Assembly (NCBI GenBank): GCA_964395095.1
Contig: CAYMZZ010000001.1
Span: 248,001 to 312,000 of the forward strand
DNA: 64,000 bases
DNA from: CAYMZZ01 sp964395095
Lineage (GTDB): Bacteria > Bacteroidota > Bacteroidia > Chitinophagales > Chitinophagaceae
Reading direction: 5' to 3'
Below, in pieces: positions 48,586 to 59,100 of the stretch (position 1 is its first letter; every line of letters begins with the position of its first letter). The position numbers and the translations under genes are program-made. The notes under the pieces were generated by a model, which saw nothing but the letters and a program-made list of their open reading frames with translations, had not been told where the DNA came from and made no database searches.

Positions 48586-49755
48586 TCAGTCTTCCTTATA
48601 AATCATCGTCACTCTCTTCCCGCCTTCTTTTACAAATCCCCGGTACATGCCGGAGGTGCAGAACGGAAGGGCGATATTGCCGTCTTTGTCCACCGCAATC
48701 AGGCCTCCGTCGCCGCCCAGCGCGGGCAGCCTTTTCATCACCATCTCGTCGGCGGCAGTTTTGAGATCCGTTTTCCCAAATTCCATCATATCGCTGATCG
48801 ACTTGGCCATCACGAGGCGTATAAAGAATTCGCCCCATCCGGTAGCGCTAATGGCCACCGTTTGATTATTCGCATAAGTGCCGGCACCAATAATGGGCGC
48901 ATCGCCGATTCTTCCGTATTTCTTATTCATCATACCGCCGGTACTGGTGGCCGCGGCCAGGTTGCCCTTTTTGTCGAGAGCCACTGCACCCACCGTTCCA
49001 AACTTATCATCGTGCCAGCTCTGCAATACCTGCTGACGGATTATGGCCGTTTCGCGCAGCAGTTCCATACGCTCTGCGGCATCCGTGGTTTCGGCCAGCA
49101 GGGCATCCATTTCGCGCAGTTGGCGCTGTAACTCTTCCACATCAACCGGCAAAGATCGCTGCAGGTTCATCGCTCCCGATTTATTTTTCAACTCCTGTAA
49201 GGAATCGCGTTCTTTGGCCCTTTGCAAACCACGCCACCTGCTTTCCGTACGGAAAAAAGAAGGATCCACGATCTCCAGACCCTGCTGCGCAGCAAACTGC
49301 TCCGCACCTTTACCCGCCATCATCACGTGCGGACTCTTTTCCATAACGGCACGGGCGGCGCTAATGGGATGCCTAACTACCGTAATGCCCGCTACCGAAC
49401 CCGCCGCCAGGTTGCGGCCATCCATAATGGCGGCATCCAGTTCGTTTTTGCCTTCACTGGTAAATACCGCCCCTCTTCCGGCGTTGAAAAGCGGGTTATC
49501 TTCCATATACCTGACAGCGGCCTCCACCGCATCCAGGGCAGATCCGCCTTTTTGCAGGATCGCCTCACCCAGCGCCAGCGCTGAATCCAACGCCATTTTA
49601 TAGGCCTTTTCACGATCCGGGGTCATTTGCGATTTCAAAATGGTACCCGCACCACCATGTATCACCAGCACATAATCCCGCTCTCCGGCGCCCTGCGCCC
49701 AAATACAGAGGGGTAAGAAAAAGAAAAGTGAAAAAATGACAAGCAGTTTCTTCAT
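48586..49755 (-). CDS. Isoaspartyl peptidase / L-asparaginase (Ntn hydrolase)
   Basis: A 389-residue Ntn hydrolase of the type 2 asparaginase family. The signal peptide at residues 1-21 (ATG 49755 chosen over an ATG 18 bases earlier) sends it to the periplasm. VLVIHGGAGTI starts the alpha subunit; the autocleavage site is DDKFGTVGAV with Thr254 as the new N-terminal nucleophile; GGMMNKKYGRIGDAPIIGAG and ALGGDGGLIAVD are typical of the beta subunit. The linker before the cleavage site is about 70 residues longer than usual and predicted helical (from WRGLQRAKERDSLQELKNK to IIRQQVLQSW). It should remove isoaspartyl residues or split asparagine. Confidence 0.93.
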   Translation of the reverse strand: MKKLLVIFSLFFFLPLCIWAQGAGERDYVLVIHGGAGTILKSQMTPDREKAYKMALDSALALGEAILQKGGSALDAVEAAVRYMEDNPLFNAGRGAVFTSEGKNELDAAIMDGRNLAAGSVAGITVVRHPISAARAVMEKSPHVMMAGKGAEQFAAQQGLEIVDPSFFRTESRWRGLQRAKERDSLQELKNKSGAMNLQRSLPVDVEELQRQLREMDALLAETTDAAERMELLRETAIIRQQVLQSWHDDKFGTVGAVALDKKGNLAAATSTGGMMNKKYGRIGDAPIIGAGTYANNQTVAISATGWGEFFIRLVMAKSISDMMEFGKTDLKTAADEMVMKRLPALGGDGGLIAVDKDGNIALPFCTSGMYRGFVKEGGKRVTMIYKED

Positions 49756-49805
49756 GTTATCAATTTTGAGCAATTTACCAAAGCATTTGACAAACAGGCA
49801 CTTTA

Positions 49806-49836
49806 TTTGCCATCAGATAGTTATCTGTTAATTTTG
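49806..49836 (+). promoter_or_regulatory. Promoter of tamB
   Basis: TTTG (49806-49809), 19 bases, TAATTTTG (49829-49836): an exact consensus match. The -7 box ends only 4 bases before the putative ATT start codon at 49841, so the mRNA would be leaderless or nearly so. Confidence 0.8.
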
Positions 49837-49840
49837 CACC

Positions 49841-52800
49841 ATTAAATTACGGCGGCTGAGGAAATTCAAGAAAATATTACTCTGGTTCTTTCTTACCCTG
49901 TTTGTTCTGCTGATAGCGGTCTGGATATTTGTCCAAAGTCCGGCAGGTCAAAACTGGTTGAGTCAAAAAATTACAGCCCGCCTTTCCCGTGACCTGAATA
50001 CGAAAATTAAGGTAGACAGGGTTGACCTCTCGCTTTTCAACCGGGTTTCGCTGAAAGGAGTATTGGTGGAAGACCGGCAAAAAGACACGGTTCTGTACGC
50101 AGGATCGTTGAATATGCGCATCACCGACTGGTTTTTTCTTAAAGACAAGATTGAGCTAAAATATGTGGGTCTTGACAATGCCCTGATTCGCCTGCAAAGG
50201 GATGATTCCGTATGGCGCCACCAATTCATTCTTGACTATTTCGCAGGACCTTCCACCGGCACTTCCAAAAAAGGCGGCACGCAACTCAATCTGCGCAGGG
50301 TTCAACTGTCTAATGTGCGGTTAGAGAAAAAAGATGCCTGGATGGGCCAGGATATGCTGGTTGCTTTGGGGGCATTGGACCTGGATGCCCATGCAATTCT
50401 GTTTGACCGAAAGTTTATCGCGATCCGCTCGCTGGTAATAGACCGGCCGGATGTGCAGTTGTATGAATACACACGTAAGCGTCCGCGCAACCCTGGCACA
50501 TCGAATGCCGTGGTCAACAACAGCAGCCTCGACAGTTTGCTGCAATGGAATGCAGCCGGATGGGTAATGCAAACAGATTTATTGGAACTAAAGGATGGGC
50601 GATTTCGGGTTGATAAGGCCGATACGGGACCCGCACTGGAAGGGTTCGACGGAAGGCATATCGATTTTACCGCCATCAATACGAAACTGCGCGATATAGA
50701 ATGGAATAAAGATACCATTACGGCGAGGCTGAATCTTAGCACAAAAGAAAGAAGCGGATTTGAAGTAAAGCAAATGCAGGCCCTGGTGAAACTGACACCC
50801 CAGGAAATGGCCTTCCGTGAAATGGAGATTCGTACCAACAATAGCATTATCCGTGATTATTACCGGATGAGCTATGATGATTTTTCCGACATGGGGGATT
50901 ATATCCATGCCGTGAATATGCAGGCCTCCTTTGTAAATTCTGAAATCGACAGCGACGATATCGCCTATTTCGCCCCTGCCCTCAGCAACTGGAAAAAGAC
51001 TATTGTGCTGAATGGAAGTGTGCGTGGCACTGTGGATGATATGGTGGGCAAAGGGCTGGAAGTAAAGGCGGGTGAGAATACTTACCTGAATGGAGATATC
51101 AGCCTGACCGGGCTGCCCGCCATCAATCAGACTTTTATCGATTTTCGGGCCAATGAATTTCGAACTACTTATGCCAGCGCGGTAACCATCGTGCCAGCCA
51201 TTGGGCGAGTACAAAGTCCCGATCTCCGCAAGTTGGGCTACCTCCGCTTCAAGGGAAGCTTTACCGGTTTTATTCGCGACTTTGTAACCTTTGGTACCAT
51301 TCAAACAAACCTGGGCAATGTGCAAACCGACCTTAATATGAAGCTGCCGCAGGGTAAGGCCCCGGTGTATTCGGGAACCCTGGGAACAGAATATTTCCGG
51401 TTGGGTGAGTTTCTGAATGATGACCAAATAGGTGCCGTAGCACTGAAGGGCACCGTGAAAGGACGAGGCTTCGGCATGTCGGAGCGCAACGCGGAAGTAG
51501 ATGGCAACATACTGTTTGCCGAGTACAACGGCTATCGCTACAATAATATCCAAATGAAAGGGAAGCTCGATAAACGCCTTTTTGAAGGCGATGCTTCCAT
51601 CAACGATCCGGAAATTTCGCTGGCCCTGAATGGCCTGATCGACTTTAACCAGGAAGTGCCGGTATTTGACTTTGAAGCGGATGTGGAGAACGCCAACCTG
51701 CAAAAACTAAATCTGACAAGGGATGCTATCCGCTTTAGCGGGATGGTGCGCCTGAACCTGAGCGGCGACAATATTGACAATTTCCTGGGGCGTGCCGAAA
51801 TTGTCAATGCTTCGCTGAGTCGCAATGAGCAGCCCCTCCCCTTCGACTCGCTGGTGCTGTCTTCCACGCTCGAAAATGGGGTAAAAACGATCCGGCTGCG
51901 GTCGAATGAACTGGAAGGTAGTATTACCGGAGAATTCTCCATTCGCGACCTGCCCGATGCAGTACGTCTTTACCTGAACAAATATTATCCGGCTTACATA
52001 AAACCCCCGAAATATATTCCCGAAAACGAGGTTTTTGATTTTGATATCACCACTTATTATGTGGATGATTATATTCAACTCATCGATAGTAATCTCTACG
52101 GTTTCAACAACAGCCATATCACCGGCCGGCTCGATACCCGAAAGAATAACCTGAAACTGGAAGCGAATATTCCGCAGTTCAAATGGGATACCTACAATTT
52201 CGATGATGTAAAGATATCCGCGGATGGTGGCCGCGACAGCCTGACCCTGCTGGGTGGCGCCAGTAATATCCGCATCAGCGACAGCCTCAATATACCCCTG
52301 GCCCTTTTCCGTATTGACGCCAGCAAGGATATTTCGAATGTGAAAATTTACACCGGCGCCAACCAGGCCATCAACCAGGCCAATATCAATGGCAAAGTGA
52401 TGACCTACCAAAATGGGGTGCGCATCGAATTTGATTCTTCTACCTTCAATATCAATGGCAAGTCGTGGGTTATAGAAGACGAGGGCGAGCTTGAATTCCG
52501 GACCAATATGCCGGCCAGTGGTCAATTGGTACTGAAAGAAAGCAACCAGGAGATCCGCATACGCACCCAACCTGCGGAGACCGGTGACTGGAATGACCTG
52601 TTGGTGGAATTGAAGAAAGTGAACCTGGGAGATATCGCTCCCTTCCTGCTGCCTCGAAACCGGCTGGAGGGTTTGTTGTCGGGAAATATAACCATCGAAG
52701 ACCCGGTGAATAACCCCCTGGTAACTGCGAAAGATATCAGGGCCGAATCATTGCGCCTCGATAATGATTCAATCGGCAATGCCGACGCGGAGCTCAAATA

Positions 52801-54655
52801 TGATGGCAAACAACAGTTACTGACAGCCACCGGTAAAACCGAAAGCGAGGAAAACAACCTTAGTTTCGATCTCAGGATTCATACTGGATCCAGGGAAATG
52901 CAGGAAAAAAACCTGATTCGCCTGCAGGCCCGAACATACCCCCTCAGCATCCTGGAACGATTCCTGGGTGGGCTGTTCACGGATTTGCAGGGTTATGTGA
53001 CGGGTAATTTCGACCTGGAAGGTCCGCTTGACCAGATCAGTGTGCAGGGTAAAGGGCGCCTGCAGAATGCCGGTTTGCGTGTGATCTTTACCCAGTGTTT
53101 CTATGAAATTGAAGATACGGAGCTGGAGTTGAAGGAAAATGAAATTGACCTGAATGGCATCGTGCTCCGGGATCCCAAAACCGGCAATCCGGTTTATCTC
53201 CGTGGTTCCATTCAGCATGAGGCATTCAGGAATATGTTCTTCGACCTCACGGTGGGCACGCTGAAGCCCAATACCATTGGCGCCGCCAACAACCTGCCCG
53301 TGCAATTGCTGCAAACCTCGCAACTGGACAATAAACAGTTTTACGGACAGGTAAAGGGAACGGGATCCTTTTCGCTCATCGGCCCGCAAAACGATCTCTA
53401 TATGAAGATCGATGCTATCGCGAGTACCACCGATAGCAGCAGCGTCACCATCCCATCTTCGCGAAGCCGGGAATCGGGCATCGCGGATTTCCTGGTGGAA
53501 AGAACTTATGGCCGCGAAATGGTGGATAGCAGTTTCCGTGTTGCCGGCAACAATATCACTTACGACGTAGACATCACCGCCAATCCCATGGTAACGGTGA
53601 AAGTAATTCTTGACGAGCTCACAGGCGATAAGATTGAAGGAAAGGGCTCCGGCTCACTCAATATCCGCTCCGGCACCAACGAAAAGCTTTCGATGCGCGG
53701 AAGATTTGATATCGAAGAAGGAAGCTATCTGTTCACCTTCCAGTCATTCTTCAAAAAACCCTTCGAGCTGCGCAAAGGATCGGAGAACTTTATCAACTGG
53801 AATGGCGACCCCTATGCGGCACAAATACAGTTTGAAGCACTTTACACCGCCGAGAATGTGAGCTTTGCACCGCTGGCCGATTTGCTGACCACACAATCCG
53901 AATATTCGCGGCACCGCGAAGATGTGTATGTGGTAGCCAATCTTCATGGCGATCTCTTTCAACCGGAATTTGATTTCAGGCTGGAGTTCCCGCCGAATGG
54001 CAGGGCCAGCCGCGACTTTTCCATATCCACTGCCATTCAGCAAATTGAAAAGAACCCGAACGAAATCAACAGGCAGGTCACCTACCTGATCGTATTCAAC
54101 AGCTTTGCACCACCCGACTACTCACCCACTACCGGACTGAGTACGGCCATCGGTGAATTTACCAATACGACCATATCGAGTATTTCGGGACTCTTCTTCA
54201 ATGAGATCAACCGCAAACTCAACAGCGAATTATCGAAAATCCTGAATACGGATAATATCAGCATCAATTTCAGCGGCTCGGTATATAACCGCAACCTGCT
54301 CAATAGTGCCAGCAGCAATGGTATAGGGTTCAATCAAACGAACTTCAACGTGAATGTGCCCATCTCCATGTTTAAGGACCGTTTTGTGGTTACGCTTGGC
54401 AGCACTTTGGATGTGCCATTGCAATCGACCATTCAGCAAAACGTGCAATTCCTGCCCGATGTAACCGCAGAATGGCTGATCAATGAAAGCGGCACCATCC
54501 GCGCCAGTTTCTTCTACCGTCAAAACCTCGACTACCTCACCAGCAGCAGTTCAGGTGCCGCTCGTACGAAAAGAACAGGCGCCAGTATAGCGTATAGAAA
54601 AGAATTTGATACGCTGGGGGAATTTTTTAAAGGGAAGAAGAAGGAGAAGAAGTGA
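49841..54655 (+). CDS. tamB: TamB-type translocation and assembly module protein
   Basis: About 1604 residues. The N-terminus reads, from ATT 49841, KLRRLRKFKKILLWFFLTLF followed by VLLIAVWIFVQSPAG: the basic-plus-membrane-helix start of TamB/AsmA-like proteins, then LSQKITARLSRDLNTKIKVD. The long middle is repetitive beta strands that form the lipid-conducting groove; the last 450 residues are the DUF490 domain (PSRSRESGIADFLVERTYGR, then VTYLIVFNSFAPP). It spans from the inner to the outer membrane and supports outer-membrane assembly or phospholipid transport. No ATG, GTG or TTG lies in frame before the membrane helix; the first TTG (49958) would remove the helix. A rare ATT start or an altered ATG is therefore likely. 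Confidence 0.88.
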   Translation: MKLRRLRKFKKILLWFFLTLFVLLIAVWIFVQSPAGQNWLSQKITARLSRDLNTKIKVDRVDLSLFNRVSLKGVLVEDRQKDTVLYAGSLNMRITDWFFLKDKIELKYVGLDNALIRLQRDDSVWRHQFILDYFAGPSTGTSKKGGTQLNLRRVQLSNVRLEKKDAWMGQDMLVALGALDLDAHAILFDRKFIAIRSLVIDRPDVQLYEYTRKRPRNPGTSNAVVNNSSLDSLLQWNAAGWVMQTDLLELKDGRFRVDKADTGPALEGFDGRHIDFTAINTKLRDIEWNKDTITARLNLSTKERSGFEVKQMQALVKLTPQEMAFREMEIRTNNSIIRDYYRMSYDDFSDMGDYIHAVNMQASFVNSEIDSDDIAYFAPALSNWKKTIVLNGSVRGTVDDMVGKGLEVKAGENTYLNGDISLTGLPAINQTFIDFRANEFRTTYASAVTIVPAIGRVQSPDLRKLGYLRFKGSFTGFIRDFVTFGTIQTNLGNVQTDLNMKLPQGKAPVYSGTLGTEYFRLGEFLNDDQIGAVALKGTVKGRGFGMSERNAEVDGNILFAEYNGYRYNNIQMKGKLDKRLFEGDASINDPEISLALNGLIDFNQEVPVFDFEADVENANLQKLNLTRDAIRFSGMVRLNLSGDNIDNFLGRAEIVNASLSRNEQPLPFDSLVLSSTLENGVKTIRLRSNELEGSITGEFSIRDLPDAVRLYLNKYYPAYIKPPKYIPENEVFDFDITTYYVDDYIQLIDSNLYGFNNSHITGRLDTRKNNLKLEANIPQFKWDTYNFDDVKISADGGRDSLTLLGGASNIRISDSLNIPLALFRIDASKDISNVKIYTGANQAINQANINGKVMTYQNGVRIEFDSSTFNINGKSWVIEDEGELEFRTNMPASGQLVLKESNQEIRIRTQPAETGDWNDLLVELKKVNLGDIAPFLLPRNRLEGLLSGNITIEDPVNNPLVTAKDIRAESLRLDNDSIGNADAELKYDGKQQLLTATGKTESEENNLSFDLRIHTGSREMQEKNLIRLQARTYPLSILERFLGGLFTDLQGYVTGNFDLEGPLDQISVQGKGRLQNAGLRVIFTQCFYEIEDTELELKENEIDLNGIVLRDPKTGNPVYLRGSIQHEAFRNMFFDLTVGTLKPNTIGAANNLPVQLLQTSQLDNKQFYGQVKGTGSFSLIGPQNDLYMKIDAIASTTDSSSVTIPSSRSRESGIADFLVERTYGREMVDSSFRVAGNNITYDVDITANPMVTVKVILDELTGDKIEGKGSGSLNIRSGTNEKLSMRGRFDIEEGSYLFTFQSFFKKPFELRKGSENFINWNGDPYAAQIQFEALYTAENVSFAPLADLLTTQSEYSRHREDVYVVANLHGDLFQPEFDFRLEFPPNGRASRDFSISTAIQQIEKNPNEINRQVTYLIVFNSFAPPDYSPTTGLSTAIGEFTNTTISSISGLFFNEINRKLNSELSKILNTDNISINFSGSVYNRNLLNSASSNGIGFNQTNFNVNVPISMFKDRFVVTLGSTLDVPLQSTIQQNVQFLPDVTAEWLINESGTIRASFFYRQNLDYLTSSSSGAARTKRTGASIAYRKEFDTLGEFFKGKKKEKK

Positions 54656-54659
54656 GTGG

Positions 54660-54805
54660 GGAGTGTAAGTTTTAAGTTGTAAGTTTTAAGTTTTAAGTTT
54701 TAAGTTGAAGGGCTTTTTAATTGAAAGTTGAATCTTACATACCTTACTTCGGAATATATTCAACTTAAAACCTATAACTTAAAACTTAAAACTTACCACT
54801 TGCCC
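54660..54805. repeat. Inverted pair of AAGTTTTAAGTTG tracts between convergent genes
   Basis: Left half (54663-54710): TGTAAGTTTTAAGTTGTAAG, TTTTAAGTTTTAAGTTTTAA. Right half (54765-54803): ATTCAACTTAAAACCTATAA, CTTAAAACTTAAAACTTACC. The halves are complementary with about 55 bases between them. The element fills the gap between tamB and ribBA, whose 3' ends face each other. Confidence 0.7.
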
Positions 54806-54806
54806 C

Positions 54807-56015
54807 TCACAACTCATGCCCCAACTTACTCTTCTTCGTAGCCAAATATTTTTCGTTATGCGGATTGGAATCGCAGATGATGGGGATATTTTCTACAATT
54901 TCGAGGCCATAGCCAATTAAGCCCACGCGCTTGCGGGGATTATTGCTCATGAGGCGGAGTTTGGTCACATTCAGGTGTCGGAGAATTTGCGCACCCACGC
55001 CATAGTCGCGTTGATCCATCTGGAAGCCAAGGTGCAGGTTTGCTTCCACGGTATCCATCCCTTCTTCCTGGAGGCGATAGGCTTTTAGTTTATTGAGCAG
55101 GCCGATGCCACGGCCTTCCTGGTTCATATATAATATGACGCCGCGGCCTTCTTCCTGCACCATCTCCATGGCTTTATGCAATTGATCGCCACAATCGCAG
55201 CGAAGCGAGCCAAGGATGTCGCCGGTAAAGCAGGAGGAGTGTACGCGTACCATCAGGGGTTCGTCTTTTTCCCATTCGCCTTTGATGAGGGCCAGGTGTT
55301 CGTTGCTGCTGCTTTTTTCTTTGAAGGCCACCAGTTTGAAATCGCCAAAGCGGGTGGGCATATCTACCCTCACAATTTCCTCAATGAGTGAGTCGCGCTT
55401 GATACGGTATTCTATCAGGTCCCCAATGGATATCAGTTTGAAATCGAACTTGCGCGCCACTTCTATGAGCTCAGGTAGCCGGGCCATGCTGCCATCATCG
55501 TTCATAATTTCTACCAGCACTCCGCCATAGGGAGGGGGAAATCCTGCCAGCCTTGCCAGATCAACCGAAGCTTCGGTATGGCCAGCCCTGCGTAAAACCC
55601 CACCCTTTTTAGCCCGCAGGGGAAAGATATGTCCGGGTCGGCCCAGGTCGGCGGGATTCACTTCCGGGTCAATCAGCGCCTGAATGGTTTTGGAGCGGTC
55701 ATGTGCGGAGATGCCCGTGGTGCAACCATGCCCCAGCAGATCGACCGATACGGTAAATGCCGTTTCGTGCAGGGCTGTATTGTTGCTCACCATCAGGTCG
55801 AGACCCAACGCATCGCAATGATCCTCAGGCAATGGCACACAAATCAACCCCCTCCCGTGCTTGGTCATAAAGTTCACCAGTTCCGGTGTCACATTGGCCG
55901 CCGCCGTCACAAAATCACCTTCATTTTCCCGGTCTTCATCGTCCACCACCACCACCAGTTTCCCCGCTTTTATATCCTGGATCGCCTCATCTATAGAGTG
56001 AAACATATCATTCAA
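54807..56015 (-). CDS. ribBA: Bifunctional DHBP synthase / GTP cyclohydrolase II
   Basis: A 402-residue RibBA that makes both early riboflavin precursors. The N-terminal RibB part has VVVDDEDRENEGDFVTAA, HGRGLICVPL, GCTTGISAHDR and PGHIFPLRAKKGGVLRRAGH. The C-terminal RibA part has VRVHSSCFTGDILGSLRCDC (zinc cysteines), GVILYMNQEGRGIGL and RDYGVGAQIL with LMSNNPRKRVGLIGYGLEI. All key residues are present. No FMN riboswitch is recognisable upstream. TACCTTTG 8 bases before the start on the minus strand fits a -7 box. Confidence 0.97.
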   Translation of the reverse strand: MNDMFHSIDEAIQDIKAGKLVVVVDDEDRENEGDFVTAAANVTPELVNFMTKHGRGLICVPLPEDHCDALGLDLMVSNNTALHETAFTVSVDLLGHGCTTGISAHDRSKTIQALIDPEVNPADLGRPGHIFPLRAKKGGVLRRAGHTEASVDLARLAGFPPPYGGVLVEIMNDDGSMARLPELIEVARKFDFKLISIGDLIEYRIKRDSLIEEIVRVDMPTRFGDFKLVAFKEKSSSNEHLALIKGEWEKDEPLMVRVHSSCFTGDILGSLRCDCGDQLHKAMEMVQEEGRGVILYMNQEGRGIGLLNKLKAYRLQEEGMDTVEANLHLGFQMDQRDYGVGAQILRHLNVTKLRLMSNNPRKRVGLIGYGLEIVENIPIICDSNPHNEKYLATKKSKLGHEL

Positions 56016-56183
56016 AATTTACGCAAAGGTATGAACAATTCATCCGCTTTAAAAGTTGTATGCGCCTGGGCCCAAATGGCCGTAGCACAAAGATTTGCGG
56101 GCATAACGATTGTTAATATTTTGAACATTTTAGGATGCGAAATATTCCCTTTCTTTGCAACACAATCACGTAAACTAAACTAT

Positions 56184-59100
56184 ATGCTTAAGAGAATTAT
56201 GTTCCTTATGGCTGTCCTATTGACGGCCGGCGGCGTGTATGCTCAGGTTACTACCAGTAGCTTGAGCGGCGTGACCCGGAATGCATCGGGCGAAGAACTG
56301 GCTGGTGCCAGCATTTCGGCCATTCACCTGCCTTCTGGCACCCGCTACTCCGCCATTTCTTCTACCGGGGGTCGCTTCTTTATCCCCAACATGCGCCCCG
56401 GAGGTCCTTATCGTGTGGAAGTCAGCTTTGTCGGCTTCAAAACGCAGACCTTTAACGAAGTGTACCTTAAGCTTGCCGAAGATTTCCTTTTAGATGCCAC
56501 GCTGGGTACTACCGAAGAAACCCTGACCAATGTAGTAATTACTGCCGCTGGTCGCCGGAACCCCATCCTGAATTCAGGTCGCACCGGAGCGATGACCAAC
56601 ATCAATCGTCGTGATGTGGAGCGCCTGCCTTCTATCAGCCGTAGCATCAACGATCTTACCCGTTTGACTCCGCAGTCGAATGGCGCGTCTGTTGCCGGTG
56701 GTAACTATCGCCAAAACAACTTTACGATCGATGGCGCCGATTTCAACAACAGCTTTGGTATTGGTACCAACCTGCCGGCGGGTGGCGCACCCATTTCGCT
56801 GGATGCCATCGATGAAATCGCTGTTAGCATCAGCCCCTTCGATATTCGCCAGTCGGGCTTTATTGGTAGTGCGATCAATGCAGTAACCCGCTCTGGTACC
56901 AACCAGTTTCAGGGTTCGGTTTATCGCTACTGGCGTTCCGAAAAACAACAGGGTGGTAAAGTAAATAAAGAAGAGATCAGCCGTCCCGCTTTCGATTTCG
57001 AACAAATCGGTTTCCGTATCGGTGGTCCGATCATTAAGAATAAGCTTTTCTTTTTCATGAACTATGAAACAGAAAACCAGCCGGATCCCATTCAGACCCT
57101 CGTAGCCGCTACTCCATCCAATCCATTTGGACAAAATAATCCCAATGTGGCCCGCCCCACTGCGGCAGAAATGGATGCCATCAGCCAGTACCTGCTGAAT
57201 ACCTATGGCTATGCGACTGGTCCTTACGACAACTATTCCACCGAGCAAAAGCGTACCAAGATCATGGCCCGCCTCGACTGGAATATTAACACCAAACATC
57301 GGATGAATATCCGCTATAGCCAGGTGGAAGGCAGCTCACCCAATGCACCCAGTGGTTCTACCAGCGGTTCAGGATTCTTCTTCCCCAGCAATGGCGGCCG
57401 CAACAACAGTGCGAACACGCACCTGTTCTTCCGCAATTCATCTTATCGCCAGGGCGCCAATTTCTATTCACTGGCATTTGAGCTGAACTCTCAACTGGGC
57501 CGCAAATTTTCCAATGTGTTGCGTGCCACCTATACTTACCAGAACGACTCCCGCGAGTCGGATAGTGATATATTCCCCCTGGTAGATATCCTGAAAGACG
57601 GAACGGCTTTCACCACTTTTGGCTATGAGCCTTTCTCTTATGGCAACCTCCGTCAGGTGAAAATGTACAACATCACCGATAACCTTACCTATACTGCGGG
57701 CAATCACACTCTGACAGCCGGTTTCCAGGCTGAGTTTAGCAAAACCCTCAACGGGTTCCAGCGCTTTGGTACTGGTTATTATGTGTATGAATCCTGGGAT
57801 GATTTTGTTTCAGCGGCCGACCCTAACCCTGCCAACCGGGTTAACCCGTTGAACTATGCCATCACCTACTCTCTTTCCGAAGGTTATGAGCAGGCATTCC
57901 CCACATTCCGTTTTGCACAGTACAGTCTTTACCTGCAGGATGAGTGGGCAGTGAACAAGAAATTCCGACTGACCTATGGTTTGCGGGCCGACCTGCCCAC
58001 TTACCCCGATGTATCGGAAGTAAGAGAGCATCCGCTGGTATCGCAGCTTACTTTCGCCGGTGGCCGCAAAATCAATACCGGTCAATTGCCGAAGAAAAAT
58101 ATATTGCTGTCGCCACGCGTAGGATTTAACTATGATGTGTATGGCGACCGCTCCCTGCAACTGCGTGGTGGTACCGGTATCTTTACCGGCCGCGTGCCCT
58201 TTGTGTGGATCGTAAGTCAGGTAGGTGATGCGGGTATGTTGCAGGTTACACAATCCTGGAGTGGACAGGGCACCGTTCCCGGTCCTTTCAATCCTGATCC
58301 CCGGGCTTATCTGCCAGCTACACCTCCGCAGGCAGGTACCGTTATCCCCGGCACCATCAGTGCCCTGGATCCCAATTTCAAATTCCCGTCTACCTGGAAG
58401 TCGAGCCTGGGCCTCGATACCAAACTGGGTTGGGGAACGATCTTCACACTGGAAGCGATCTATAACCGCGATATCCGCACCACCATTTTCGAGAATGCGA
58501 ACCTGGTGAACCCTGCGAGACTGGGTGTTTCCGGATATCCCGACAATCGCAACATGTACCCCACCAGCAACAACACGCGCTTCATCAACCCGCTGAACAA
58601 TCAGGGACAGGCTTCTGCCACCGGAACTCAGGCGCTCAACACGATTGTGTTGCGCAATGGTAACCGTGGGCATTATTTCTCTATCAGTGGAGCGTTGACC
58701 AAGCAGTTCGACAAAGGATTTACCGCTTCAATCGCTTACACAAAATCCTTTGCCAACAACCTGTATGATGGTGGCGGCGACCAGCCCTTCAGTGCCTTCA
58801 CGGGTACACGCCAGTATGACGGTACCAACAATCCTGAGCTTAGCTATGCCGATTATATCGTACCGGATCGTATCAACGCGATGGTATCTTATCGTAAGGA
58901 ATATTTCAAGCACCTGGGTACTACCATTTCTGTATTCTATAATGGCGAGTCGCAAGGACGCTTCTCTTATACCTATGGCGCCGATTTCAACCGCGATGGT
59001 ATCAATGGCAACGACCTGATTTATGTGCCAAGGAATCCTTCTGAAATCACTTTTGTACCGAAGACGGTGAATGGCGTTACTTATTCGGCCCAGGAACAAA

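Noticed and set aside
55629..56183. Long upstream extension of the TonB-dependent receptor frame
   Set aside because: It is antisense to ribBA, which is certain, and a normal signal peptide begins at ATG 56184.
56016..56183. FMN riboswitch upstream of ribBA
   Set aside because: No conserved FMN-element segments are recognisable and the probable -7 box lies only 8 bases before the start codon.
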